DNA from: Platycnemis pennipes
Taxonomy: Eukaryota; Arthropoda; Insecta; Odonata; Platycnemididae
Length of the DNA stretch: 64,000 nucleotides
Assembly (NCBI GenBank): GCA_933228895.1
Contig: OW121846.1
Span: forward strand, 113,339,336-113,403,335
Reading direction: 5' to 3'
Shown: piece after piece, positions 22,846 through 34,155 of the stretch
Numbering within the stretch: position 1 is the stretch's first letter
Layout of the letters: each line of letters starts with the position of its first letter
Made by a program: the position numbers and the translations under genes
The notes under the pieces: generated by a model
Databases searched by the model: none
The model's input: only the letters and a program-made list of their open reading frames with translations
What the model was told of the DNA's origin: nothing

Positions 22846-23984
22846 ACTATGTTTCATCCCACCGGCGCCAAATGTCACCAAACTGCTGTGCGAGCAGATC
22901 TCGTGGCTGGGTGTGTGCTAGTAGGGCGCCTCATTTTACCACTTTTTCTCGTATCGAAATGCAATTTCCCGAAAAACTGGCCGACTATCATGGCCATCAC
23001 AGATATAAATGTTTTCCCTAATCGGATTTTATCTCCTGTCAGAATCTTTGCCTCAAAGATTCGAAACTTCGACTAAAACACCAAAATTTAATTAACTTAA
23101 TTTAATAATAATAATAATTTTATTTCATCCGTACATATTTTGATACAGTTATTATTGCATTTCAGGGAAGTGAGTTAGCCTATAAGGCAATAGGTCTGTG
23201 ACTAGGTTAACTTCAGAATACAAGTAACCGGAAATGAACAACATAGAACCAAATTAACCCCATTGATAATTTGGTCAAAGAGATCATATTTTTGGGCAAG
23301 GAGATGTCAATTGCGATGGAAACTGACACTCAGGCCTCAATATGTCAGCTACATACCCCTGGGGGAACCAGAGATGCCTCCTCTGCCGCCGGTAAAGGTA
23401 GCATATTGAATGCAAGTATGCGGTCGTGCAGCTCTTTCCGTTCTCGTCTTTTCCTTTGCCTGTTGGCTTTTAGTGGTAATGATTTCTGTTATGATGCATC
23501 ATGTATGCTCAAAACAATGCTGCACATTGCACTATGATCCCCCTACCTCTATGCTATAGCATAGCCTCCTCCCCCAACCGCCTTACCCATCCCCGCAGAG
23601 ACGAACCTTCGCACCTCACGGTCTCGCTTTACTTGTCCACGTTTTCAACTCCACAGATTGCCCAAATCTCATTTCGCTTCTCTTTCGTCAGTTCCAGTAG
23701 ATCTTCTGGTTCCTCACTAGTCTATGACTCTCTCACCGATCTTTTTTTCTGCTTTCATTTGACTGCATTCCCGGCTGTGTTCTCTGGATTCGCCCAGCTT
23801 TTCATTGAGTCGACAGAATTTCACTTTTGAAGTTCGTTTTTTGTGATGCAAACCATAGCCCGATTTGTAATGCTTACCCCAGGAATTTTGACGAAGCTAA
23901 ACTACTAACAAATACAGATGTTCTCCTGTTCTGCCTAGAATTTCGGCGGCTATTTGGCTTAGCGTCCCAAAGTAACGAGCAGTC
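22846..23984 (-). other. Segment between direct repeats; possible LINE 3' end
   Basis: Near 23100-23125 the plus strand has an AATAATAAT run. Read on the minus strand this gives a (TTA)n-like tail that could be the 3' end of a retrotransposon whose body lies toward 23850. The minus-strand translation near 23400 contains basic stretches (RKRKEKTRTERAARPHTCIQ) but no firm domain. The plus-strand frames at 23271-23830 are not recognisable. Confidence 0.3.
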
Positions 23985-24099
23985 AGCTTTTTTATTTGTA
24001 GCCCGACAAGTTGCAATCAAGGTAGATGCTATTTGAGATGAATCCTCTATTACTGCAGTAACGAATAACAGAATAAGTCAACTAATTACACGCTGCCAC
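23985..24099 (+). repeat. 115-bp direct repeat, copy 2
   Basis: Second copy of the repeat at 22731-22845, about 96 percent identical. The repeat stops at GCCAC on both sides, after which the flanks differ. Confidence 0.9.
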
Positions 24100-27000
24100 G
24101 ATGAATATACTAGCGTAAAGTAAGTTCAAAACAGTCAAAGAATAGTTAAAAAACAAGGGATGATCAATTGACATGCTGTACAGAGGAGTATAAAACTTTT
24201 TGACGTTGCCTTCCGTGCATTTCTGACTTTCTGCATGTCCTTATCCCTAGGAGAGAAATATTCAAGTTTTCGGGCACCCATTTCTCCTCGATCAGAAAGG
24301 TTCAAGTGTTGGTCGCATTGGGTCAGTAGATGCACCTGTAACAAAATAATTGATTAAAAGGGCTCAACGTATATGAAAGAGGATTAGACTTGAAAGTTAG
24401 CTTTTTAAGTCATTTGATTCAAATGGCGGTCAATACTTTGGTGATGCTGAGGCAGGCATTGAGGCAGGCGTTGGTATTCACCAAACTCAGATACAGAACA
24501 CCTTAGCGCAAACTAGACATGACTGAAATTATTATTACTACTCAGAGATGAATTGTAAGCAAGGGGGCTGCGGCACTTATAACATCTGTACTTTATGCAG
24601 CTTTAAACGCTAGAATTATATATTAATTATATATTATTCTGAGCAATCAACTACAAAAAATTCTAAGATTATATATTACAAATAAGAAATCTACCAAGAA
24701 ATTTATCGAAGTAGTGATGCTCATGCTTACAGTTTATGTGGCGATTGCTGATGGTCCTCGCTACGCCTTTGACACCATCACTTACCAAGGGAATACCAGG
24801 CTAGAGCTCATTCATTCATGAATGCGAATGCGTACTCGTACTCCCCGAAAATGTTTTTCTCGCCATAATGACTGATTGTCGACTTGCTGTCTGCCAAGAT
24901 GCACTAAATAAGATTCTTCTTGCCCAAGAAGACGAAGCGGGGAATCTTCATTATTCTATTAAATATAATATTGTTCTCAAGCTAAATTTTTTGGTCAATG
25001 GTCGCTCAGAAAGGATTCTTTGGAAAAGAGAATGATCTATTGCCATACCAGCAGTTCTAAGGCCGGGATCAATCCAGGAGCTCGTTGATATGCATTCACT
25101 TCCGGACAACACTGCCAGATTGGTCCTTCACCGTCTATCCGACGGTCGCAGTGGAATGGACAGTGAAGTTGGTCACTGAAGCAACCTCCCGAGTGTGCGG
25201 CAGTAATTCTAGAAATGATGGCATGAGATCAATTTTACTCTTCAGGGAGTCTCTGCCTGAATTTCATTAAAATCCAAATTTGTGACAATTTTCTCTATCG
25301 GTGACTCATGACATTACTTAAGGAGGCTCCACCGAATTATGAAGTAAATGTCATTTTTGTGAAAATTTCAGGACACATCATTTTCTGGCCCTTCTATCGA
25401 TTGGTAATAAAGTAATGAGGCCTTTCTATCATATATTGGAAGAAAATAGACGTTGAAAATCAACAATTATATACGTGGTTATACGGCAGAGCATGGCTCT
25501 TGCAGTAAAATTTGCAGATTGATAATGTATAAATGTCGTTTTGACGAAAAACTAATATCAGACGCGCAATTTTATGTAGAATTTAGCATTGTGAAAAAGA
25601 GCTCTCCTTACCACACTTGTTTAACAGATATTAAGAAACGTTTGCTAGAAAAAAATCAGAAAAGTCATAGTTACATGAAAGTGTCGTTACAGTATGTTGT
25701 TATCATTGGCAACGGTACTTGTGACGGAACGTGCTTACAAGCCTATTTGCTTACAGCGTCATTGTTGCCAACATTTTTCAAATATATCAATATTTATAAA
25801 ACTCAAAACAAGGAGTTGTATTTGCAAGGGAATAGTTTCAAACAAAGTAAGAAAATATTTAACCTATTTTAGATTACGTAATAGCGGGATTGAGCATGTA
25901 TTCTAACTTTATAAATTAAACGTGGCAACAACACGTCAGTCATGTTCCGAGGTCAAAATGAGTTAAAAGAGCTTCTAAAAAATAGAATGCAACTACAACG
26001 TGCTATATAATAGCATACTCATACAATTATTGTGTACACGTTATCACCCTATCGATGATTTTCCATGTAGGTGTTTTTCTGGATCGGTATTTATTCATTA
26101 AATGACATAGCTCTTTACGGGATTTGTCACGGTGGAACCTCCTTAAGCCCGTCTTACATAACATCCACAAAAGGTTGGATGGTTGGATAGGGTTGACGAT
26201 GGAGTTAACGAAGTTCAACCATCTCCACGTGGTGGCATTTGGGTGGCTTGGCAAGCTTTGTTAACCAGGAGGTTCACAACCGCTTAATTGTACTGAAATT
26301 GCTACCCTTCCTGTCGCGAGTGGAGGCATCCCTAAATTTCAGTCAAATATGTTCTGGGATTGTTGAGATTCTACCCGAGAACGATGATTTCATCTTCGGA
26401 TAGGGATGAATCTATCCTCCCGAGTGATGCTGGAGGAGGAAAAGACCATGACAGGAACTATAGTTAAAATATTGATACATTTCAGCATACTCGTTCTCAT
26501 ATTTAAAGGGCTGGCAAACTTTTACGACAGAGAAGACAAACCAGTCTCTCGTAACAATTTATAAATGACTCGAGGAAATTGAAGATATATTTTATAATAA
26601 GGAGACATAAAAGTTTTATTTTGGCAAGAAATTGTATTATTATATTTTTTCATGAAATAAGAAAAAAATTGCAAAAAAATCACTCCAAAATTTTCCATCT
26701 GCTTTATTTATGATTTAAAATCATTTTCTCTATCGAGTTATCTGACCGGCCCCTGAAAAAAATGAAGCAGCTTTCTTTTTTTCAGTTCGTAAGGCATTCC
26801 ACAGAAAACTTTTTCCTCGCATCTCTAACGTTGATGCAGTTGTGAATTTATTTCATATCTATAGACACCTTTTCCATGTGGATGGTCCGCAGATGACCCA
26901 CGGAACGAATAACACATTAATTGAATAGGCAGAACAATGAGAATTGTTGAGAATACTTTCTCTATATTTGCTCCAAAATGGATAATAGGGTAGTTTCCTT

Positions 27001-28070
27001 TATCAAGAAAAACAGAATTAGGTGTTGAAAGAAAGAATACTTAGCCCCTTGATAGTCCCATATAGAGAAAAAATGGCTCTCAGCAGTTGCATTTCCTTTG
27101 CTTCGTTGCCATTTGAGGTCAGTAAGCTGATCAGTCTTGAACTCGCGAGATATCATCACCTCTGAAAAAATATGGTGTGCCAGATGAGATCTCGAACAAT
27201 TAAATCCATAAGAGGAGCTGTTTTGTTATATCATTACATATTTTTGTACATTTGAGCAAATTCATCAACGTATATGGCATTGAAACGATTAAAGTACTTA
27301 ATGGCAAATGCAGAAACTCAATAAAAACCCACTGTGCTCAGTTTCCTAATAATATGACATACACTGTCGTGGCGTGCGGTGTCAATTAGCCTTGGGTAAG
27401 CGCGCGCATATCAGGGAAGGTATGCATCCCGCACGTCACTTGCGCAACCTCAATTAAAAACTGGATAACTGTTACCGAGAATAGCATTCCATTTAAATTA
27501 TTAAATTGTGAATTAAATCTGGATAATTTCTTTGGTTAATCACCTACAATGCACATAAAAATCACTTTTCAGCACGTTCATCTAAAATATGCTTCCCCAA
27601 ATGTTTTCTAATCGAAACCTTTTGGGTAAAAACTATTGGCTATCTCACTTGAACCATTCCGAAAGAAAAACATGCCTGCGTAAAATATCTATTGATATCT
27701 ATTCCATGTGTAGGAAATGTGCGAATTCGCTGATTTTTAAGAAACGGTTCACTTACCAGCACGACCTCGGAATACGATAGATAAAGGAAGCCGCTCTGGG
27801 TTTGAGACCTTATGAGTAATTTGATGTGCCATTTCCTTAGCTTGCCTTTAGAAATATAAAATTCCATTAAGTAAATGAATCGGTCAAATCCATCGTAATC
27901 AATATCTTGAAACGTGATAGGTAGTAAGTATAGAGAACGTTGAATGTTCATAAATTTATATTGGAAAGGTATGTCAATAAAATATACTCTGTAACTTAAG
28001 GTAAAATACAGGATGCAGAAAAGCATATAAATTTAATCTATAAGATAAATAATAAGCGGTGTTATAAAAT
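24100..28070. other. AT-rich DNA with unassigned open frames
   Basis: No domain recognised in about 4 kb. Longer frames at 25453-25872 (139 codons, plus) and 27640-28026 (128 codons, minus) lack motifs and splice context; in DNA this AT-rich they may be chance. Near 27365-27420 a patch contains GTGGCGTGC and GGGTAAGC words also found (minus strand) near 30930, possibly an end of a dispersed DNA element. Confidence 0.4.
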
Positions 28071-28118
28071 CGAATACATTGCGGAAAATGCCGTTATACA
28101 TTTCCCGCAATGTATCCG
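28071..28118. repeat. Short inverted repeat, 20-nt arms
   Basis: CGAATACATTGCGGAAAATG at 28071-28090 pairs with 28099-28118 (complement CGGATACATTGCGGGAAATG), 18 of 20 matches, with an 8-nt loop. Confidence 0.75.
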
Positions 28119-28462
28119 ATTCTTACTTCAGAGGGGACACTCACTGATTTGCAAACAAATGCGAGAATATAAATAGGCAAAAAAAGCATTCACTAGTCTT
28201 GTCCTCCTTACAACGAAAGCTCCAATGAAAAGACCTATTGATATAAATTATTGAAAATTCTATCGATATGTGTAATTGAAATTATTTTTTGGGGGTGACC
28301 GGCCACAGCGCTCCCCTGGATCCGCCCCTGTTCAGGCCGTTCAATTCCACAGACATGACTGCTGCCCCATCGTGTGTCGGAGCAAAGAGTTTTTCTTTCA
28401 GTCTATAAGAATTAATTATATGCTTTTCATGAACAAATAACTCATTTGCAGACCCATAGGCA

Positions 28463-28470
28463 CTCACATC
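28463..28470 (+). repeat. Target-site duplication, left (CTCACATC)
   Basis: Eight bases next to the left end of the hAT element. They match TTCACATC at 29329-29336 in seven of eight positions. Confidence 0.8.
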
Positions 28471-28532
28471 TAGGCTTGTGCGATGACTGAAATCGATGAC
28501 GATGAAGGTCATCGACCATCGACTGCGATGAG

Positions 28533-28640
28533 TCGATGAGAGTCATCGATGTCGATGAGTCGATGAGAATCATCGATGTCGATGAGTGGATGCGAATCAT
28601 CGATGTCGATGAGTCGATGCGAATCATTGGTGTCGATGAG
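28533..28640 (+). repeat. Left subterminal array, 4 x 27 bp
   Basis: Units start at 28533, 28560, 28587 and 28614. Each has the layout TCGATGAGAATCATCGATG followed by TCGATGAG. The array runs directly into the transposase remnant, so a read-through frame translates it as repeated MRIIDVDES. Confidence 0.9.
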
Positions 28641-28962
28641 TCGTTATGTGCTGCTGACACGAGAAACGATACCTCTTGCTCACGGCCCATTCCTGACGGA
28701 GCTCCACAAGTACGAGGAGGTCCCGGCTTTATCCAAATCTTCGGACGTCTTACATTGGTATAGCAACAGGAAGGATGTGTATCCCCGCCTTCAGAAGTAC
28801 GCGAGGATATACCTCTGTATTCCTGCCACTTCAACGTCATCAGAGCGGTTCTTCAGCGATGCAGGGAACGTTGTGTTGGACGACCATCTTGTACTCACCG
28901 ATGAAAATGCGGATATGAGAATTGTATTATACCACAACAAAGAGTTGTTGCATAATTTTTAA
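28641..28962 (+). pseudogene. hAT transposase C-terminal dimerisation remnant
   Basis: The open frame reads in order VLHWYSNRKDVYPRLQKYAR, then IYLCIPATSTSSERFFSDAG and MRIVLYHNKELLHNF, ending at a stop at 28960-28962. This is the hAT family C-terminal dimerisation (hATC) pattern: W...YP.L...A..YL.IPATS..SER.FS.AG. The N-terminal zinc finger, the RNase H-like core and its acidic residues are missing. It is in frame with the left repeat array, which is presumably a deletion product. It encodes at most a non-catalytic fragment. Confidence 0.85.
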
Positions 28963-29089
28963 CTTGGTGCTTGTTTCGCTCTTTACTAAATATGTCTTGT
29001 CCTTCTCAATTACGTTTGACCCGATTCAATCTTCACTTAATAGCCAAACCAAACTACCAACCGAGACATCCGCACCGATCATCGATAGT

Positions 29090-29191
29090 CATCGATCATC
29101 TTAATTCATCGATCATCTTAATTCATCGATCATCGACAGTCATCGATCATCGACATTCATCGATCATCGACATTCATCGATCATAGACATT
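29090..29191 (+). repeat. Right subterminal array, 6 x 17 bp
   Basis: Units start at 29090, 29107, 29124, 29141, 29158 and 29175, each of the form CATCGATCATCGACATT with small changes. They are followed by two shortened 10-bp units and more CATCGAT words up to the right terminal repeat. Confidence 0.9.
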
Positions 29192-29328
29192 CATCGATAT
29201 TCATCGATAGTCATCGATCATCGTGTACACTCTATTCGATGATCGATGACAGCCATCGTCATCGAAGCATCTCGATGAATTTTTTTCATCGAAAATCGAT
29301 GACCAAAATCGGTCATCACACAAGCCTA

Positions 29329-29336
29329 TTCACATC
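29329..29336 (+). repeat. Target-site duplication, right (TTCACATC)
   Basis: Directly outside the right terminal inverted repeat. It matches the left copy at seven of eight bases. Confidence 0.8.
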
Positions 29337-31265
29337 AGTAAACGAAATTAATCGCTGGAGGCGTTATCGTGGAAGTATCTTATTGTTGTGGATGGCTGGG
29401 ATTTATTACCAATATCTGAGGTCTCGTTTAAAAATAGCTCCCCAAAAATTGCGCTACCCATTTCATCTCTTATTTTCCAAAATTGTGCTAATATGTATTA
29501 TCGAGCCGTATTAGTGCGTTTTTTTCTTCCTCTAAAAGGGGTTGCATTCACGAGATGATGTCGTAAAGTTGGGTCGGATATACTGATAAGATTTAAAATC
29601 GCAGTGTAAATACCTTTATATACAGGGAATCTTCAACCTCACCTTCTCGAAATGGAAACTTTTGAATGGCTAAAAGGCGCATTGTGTCGATTAATCTCTA
29701 CATGATCACTCTGTTCTAGGCCACTGTTTCATTATGTCTCTTTACACTTGCGCTGAAAAGGGAATAAATACGTGCTTCAATGCGGGTATTGCCGAAGTTG
29801 AGCAAACGATCGCATGTGTCCCTATGACCTTTCATGTTTCATTATGACATTAGATATAATACTGAGTTTCTCATATATAGGAGGGATAGCCAACAGAATA
29901 ATTTCACGAGAGTAGAACTCCCAGTCAGCCAACTGGTTTTTATCTGCAGGGAAACGCACAATGTCGAAAGTACTCACGATTACGCTCTCTGTGTTTGCAC
30001 TTTAAACTTGGTATTTCCAGTATTCCGGCTTCGTAATTTATTCACTGTTTCGTATGTAACATTAAATTTGTATTAATTTCATTTAAAACTGTGCATTACA
30101 TTCGGACATACTACCTTTCTCTAAAAAATGATCTTCTGTTGGGTTGTTGAAATGAAGCAGTTAGGAAGCGTGTGTATAAAAAAGCAAAGACAGTTTATTA
30201 ATATGAATATATTTACAGTTTACAATTTCTCTTTTTAGTTATTTATTTACGCGATAAAAAACACGTCTCCTACCGAAAATAATCCTCTTTTCCGCATTGT
30301 CTATTTACAATTTATCTCTATGGGGCCTTCCTTTTTCCTTGCGCTTTAACCGAAAAGATTTTTTAAACTTAAATAATAAACAATGTGTTCTAACGTAAGC
30401 TTAGTATGCTACGTCAGAAGTCAGTAAAATTTTCTATCCATTGATACCTGACTCAACGCTATAGGTTTTATAATAGTCGAGAAAAATGGATTTTGACGAC
30501 AGAAATAATTTGCATGAAGTTTCGTAAGCGCTTAGTGTCGTAGCTTACCGCTCCATTTTTCCCATGGTATGGCACACGATAGCTGGCGGCGCTCGCGTCG
30601 CTGTCCTACTCTACCCCCCGGCCGATCCGCAGGCATTAGCATTGAGTGCGAGAGATAGATAGAGTGCTTGGGGGATCCCAGCCCGCTGAGCTTACCCACG
30701 GCTTCGGCCGGCTGTAGACGACCGTGCCCGCGGCGAAAACTTGCTGAAACTGGATGGCGTGACGCGCTTGCGGCGTGTTGAATTCGACTAATAACGTCAG
30801 AATAATCTCTCTTAACGAAAAATAACGAAGAAGACCATATGTATGTTTGAGTGAAGACGATATGCATATTTTTTCATCGCCGCCTGGGCAAGCGCAGCTT
30901 ACCTAGCTTACCCCCAATGCACGCCACTGTACACTATACTATTTGTCGCACGGAAGGAACAATGATATAAAGATTCAATTGAAAATAATTATGGAAAGAC
31001 AAAGTACGGAATTAGGTAAACATTCATGCAACTTCTGCGTAGTGGAAGTAGTTTTTAAACATAATTGGCCCATTTCATATGATTTTTAATTGCAAAAAAT
31101 AACTAGCACAACACAATTACAGTGGAAGAGCCCTCACCTCCAAAGCAAAGAGGGCCTTTTTAAACGTAAAACTTCTGATTTAATTATCCAATGGTTTTCC
31201 ATTATAAAAATATGGCAAGTAGTTTTTGAATTATGAGAATACTGCGTTTATACCTATATAATAAA
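29337..31265. other. Mostly AT-rich DNA with a GC patch at 30.5-30.9 kb
   Basis: No gene recognised. The GC-richer patch at 30530-30930 has a 111-codon minus-strand frame without motifs. Its edge near 30930 (minus strand GTGGCGTGCATTGGGGGTAAGC-like) resembles a patch at 27370 and could be the end of a dispersed DNA element. Confidence 0.4.
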
Positions 31266-31330
31266 TACCCTGCCAGCCACCGCAAGGGTGTAAGGTAGGG
31301 GGTGAACCGTCACCAAACATAAATTTTAAA
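31266..31330 (-). mobile_element. LINE-A terminal block, solo
   Basis: TACCCTGCCAGCCACCGCAAG followed by GTAGGGGGTGAACCGTCACC, the LINE-A 3' terminal block on the minus strand. About 60 bp of related 3' untranslated sequence may follow. No coding part is seen. Confidence 0.7.
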
Positions 31331-32149
31331 GCATAGGGAACTAAATTTATACTCATTATCTTGCAGGCTTATATAAATAATAGTCCATCCATGTACTACT
31401 TGAGAGGTATGACGAGAGGCAAATGAGAGGTATAATACTACTACTTTGTGGAAAATGATAGGAATGCATTCATGAGGCACGTGATACTAAATCATTCCAG
31501 TTGCAGGCTTCAGTCCTGAGAAAGCAGTATTACAACAAATATATGTGTTGCAGAATATTCATGCGCGATAAATCAGGATTCCCCGTTCAGACTGCAGTGG
31601 TGAAATTTATCAAGGAATACAGTGATGCTTGGGCGAAACGAGTTTGCAAAAGATAACCGCGGTATGGACCCGCAATTCTTGTACATCGAATATACTGTTT
31701 TCTTTATTGATTGAGCCGAAACTTACATTGGGCATCTCTTGCGGAACTTTTTGGCAACACGAAATCAGGAAAATGTAATATCACGTCTATTGCTACCAAA
31801 TATCTGCTTCTCAACCATGTGCTCATTCCCAAATGGCTCCTTCCTGATTCCCCATCCAATGACCTTTACTGTCGGTCACTTCTATCGAATAACTAGAACT
31901 ACGTTCTTACAATCAAGTACTTCTTACTCATCAACTACTGCAGGTGCCTCCTGTCAAAAACTCTGCGGTTGCTAGCCGGGTTTTATTTAGACGGCAGTGA
32001 GAGTCTACTGTATTGCCTTCAATTGAAATAAAATAACTCACAATATTTCCGCTATGCTAATAATTGTAGTCTTGTGCATAAGGATTTCCATCTGATGATC
32101 TAATGATATCTCATCATCTAACCTATAATCTTAATACTAGGACAAATAC
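31331..32149. other. AT-rich DNA, nothing recognised
   Basis: Short frames at 31711-31975 have no motif or splice context. Confidence 0.4.
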
Positions 32150-32245
32150 AACATCCGTATCGTAGATGGTATTCAAACAAGTGACCCTAGGATTGCCCAG
32201 CCAGCGCGTTAACGACCTGGCTGCCACGGCCGATCGGCGTCAATA
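32150..32245 (-). mobile_element. tRNA-derived SINE head, minus strand
   Basis: On the minus strand a tRNA-like module runs from about 32235: GCCGTGGCAGCCAGGTCG resembles box A, and GTCACTTGTTTGAATACC at the end is a decayed box B (ideal GGTTCGANTCC). The spacing fits a Pol III SINE promoter rather than a functional tRNA, because the acceptor stem does not pair. Confidence 0.55.
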
Positions 32246-33550
32246 AATTCGTATTCCTTTCGCAGCAACCCGTCGGTCTTACCGCTCCAGTGACGTCATC
32301 TATTTACAAAATAAAAACAAAATCGTGCTTCTAGCTTTATCGGATTCTCTTCTTGAGCGCTAACGCTTGATCCACTTTGTGTCATCCAAAGATGATGCAT
32401 ATCCGAGACTACGTTTTCTCCACACTCCCGCCTGCGAAGAAAGCCGGCCCTCCACCGAGGAGGGAAGATTTTGGAACTTTGGCCATCAGCTGAACAAAGA
32501 AACGTTTCGTGAGGGTCACAATGGGAAAATGTAGTGTGCATCAATTTCAAACAGCAAATTTTTATGGACTACGGAAGATATTGCAAAGTGAACTTTCAGA
32601 ATTCAAAAAGAAATCACACATTAGGAGTTGGCTGAAACTTATTCTTAAAAACCTCAAAAGATATTTATAAGTCATTTAGGCTTTTAAATCATCCAAAAAC
32701 TTAAGGGTGATAGTAAGGAACACATATGGCATAGCAAAGATGTTAGAATCGCATTAAGGCGACAAAGATTACTACATATCGAGTGCTAGAATATTTTACA
32801 GGGAAACAACAAGGACCGAGATAGAACGCCAAAAAAACACAACGAACGTAGACAACAAAGAAGATTATGTGTAATGCCCTGCAATATTTTAAGGGTAAAC
32901 TGCCATGCGAATTCTTCGAGAACCCAAAATCACCTTGGTCTCAAGTTAGAGAGTTAAAAGAGCGCAACAAATAGTGTTCATTTGTTTCGTTTGCGTAGAG
33001 GAGGGCGACAACGGGTAGCAACACCGTCCCATCGGGTGTCCGCTAGAATACAACATCCAGTCTCAATGTCTCGATTTATCACCGTTCTTGCTTGTTCCAC
33101 CTTACCTACGCAAGAGTTTTGTACGCGTTCTCTAACCTTAATTCTTCTCCTATCCTCTGTAGTAAACCCATTATGTTTCCCCCACCTACTTTGACATACG
33201 CTGTCTCGGAGTCTTCAAAACCAGAAACGCTGGTTTTTTATATTTTGCATTCCTTTAAAGAAATGTCCTCGTTACAGCAATGACAAGTTGTTCTCCCTTT
33301 CGTTAAGTAAAACTGATGTTCACTGAAGATGTCCTTCATGTTGCTCTTTTATCTTATGTTAATGATATAAGTTAGGACCAAGACTACGTGGGAGGTTAAT
33401 TTTGTCGACTTGAGGCTTTCCTTAGAGGTTTACTTGTCAGTTGGTCTGCGTCGGCATACGGGAAGCTGTGTGAATCGATTTGGTAATGAGTGACAGTGTT
33501 CCAAAATCTCTGCCTAAATACCTCTTTCATATTTCTAAGTGTTACTTAAA
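32246..33550. other. Nothing recognised
   Basis: About 1.3 kb without domain or repeat. Frames of 63-84 codons on both strands have no motif. Confidence 0.4.
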
Positions 33551-33554
33551 TCTC

Positions 33555-34020
33555 TCATGTGTGCCTGTATCTTTGGCATGTGAAGCGGTACAATTGTTCT
33601 GCCGTAGTCATTTCAGATGCAAAACTAGTACCCTCTTCCCTCGTACTATCTCTGACTTCGCTGACCTCCACGTTCCTTTTGCCCAATGCAATGGAATGTA
33701 TTCCCTTTGTGAGGCTTCTCTCACGAATAGAATGAGTGAGGCTTGCTTCTTTGAGGCGTTCGAAGGCATCATTTCCCGAAATCTTCCATGCGCGCCTGTA
33801 TCTCTGGCGTGTGAAGCGGTACAATTGTTCTGCCGTAGTCATTTCAGATGCCAAACTTGTCCCGTCTTCCCTCGTTCTATCTCTGACTTCGGTGGCCTAC
33901 ACGTTGCATTTACCGTATGCAATAAAATGCATTTTCTTCGTGAGGCTTCTCTCACGAAGTGAAAGAGTGAGACTCACTTCTTTGAGGCGCTCGAAGGCAT
34001 CATTTCCTTCTGCCATAAGG
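33555..34020. repeat. 231-bp tandem duplication, two copies
   Basis: The unit starting GCCTGTATCT at 33563 recurs at 33794 (period 231 bp). The second copy runs to about 34020. Because 231 is 77 codons, both strands stay open through the repeat: the plus strand reads VSLACEAVQLFCRSHFRC twice and the minus strand reads SEMTTAEQLYRFT twice, with AFERLKEASLT. I recognise neither protein. It is either a degenerate exon-type duplication or a short satellite-like repeat. The open frame at 33480-33962 (160 codons) is the longest plus-strand frame nearby. Confidence 0.8.
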
Positions 34021-34084
34021 CCAGCCGTTCCCTGGCATAAAAAAAGAGGTGGTACGGCGTTAGTCGGAGGTAGGAGAGGATATG

Positions 34085-34155
34085 GAAAAGTAAGGGAATA
34101 ATAAAAATAAGGAAAATAAAAATAGAAAAAAAAAAAGAAAAATAAGAAAAGAATA
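34085..34155 (+). repeat. A-rich low-complexity tract
   Basis: Roughly 70 bp of A with scattered G and T (AATAAAAATAAGGAAAATAA and similar). The long minus-strand frames over it give poly-Phe/Tyr/Ser translations and are not genes. Confidence 0.85.

Larger units (their letters stand above)
28471..29328 (+). mobile_element. Short hAT transposon with subterminal repeat arrays
   Basis: Terminal inverted repeats start TAGGCTTGTGCGATGAC at the left and, inverted, TAGGCTTGTGTGATGAC at the right, with 16 of 17 matches. An 8-bp target-site duplication flanks it. The 858-bp element contains a left array of four 27-bp units (28533-28640), a transposase C-terminal remnant (about 28641-28962) and a right array of six 17-bp units (29090-29191). 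All units are built on the palindromic core ATCGAT or its half TCGATG. Internal deletion has removed most of the transposase, so it is non-autonomous. Short flanking frames that cross its ends are read-through artefacts. Confidence 0.88.

Noticed and set aside
22731..24099. LTR retrotransposon with 115-bp LTRs
   Set aside because: The repeats lack TG...CA ends, a primer-binding site, a polypurine tract and any gag/pol coding between them.
25453..25872. 139-codon plus-strand gene
   Set aside because: AT-rich codon use like its flanks and no recognisable domain.
27640..28026. 128-codon minus-strand gene
   Set aside because: No motif, and amino-acid content reflects AT-rich DNA.
28282..28512. 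76-codon minus-strand gene
   Set aside because: It crosses the left terminal repeat of the hAT element and is read-through.
29090..29191. CRISPR-like regular array
   Set aside because: The 17-bp units are directly adjacent with no unique spacers, lie next to a hAT terminal repeat, and the DNA is clearly animal.
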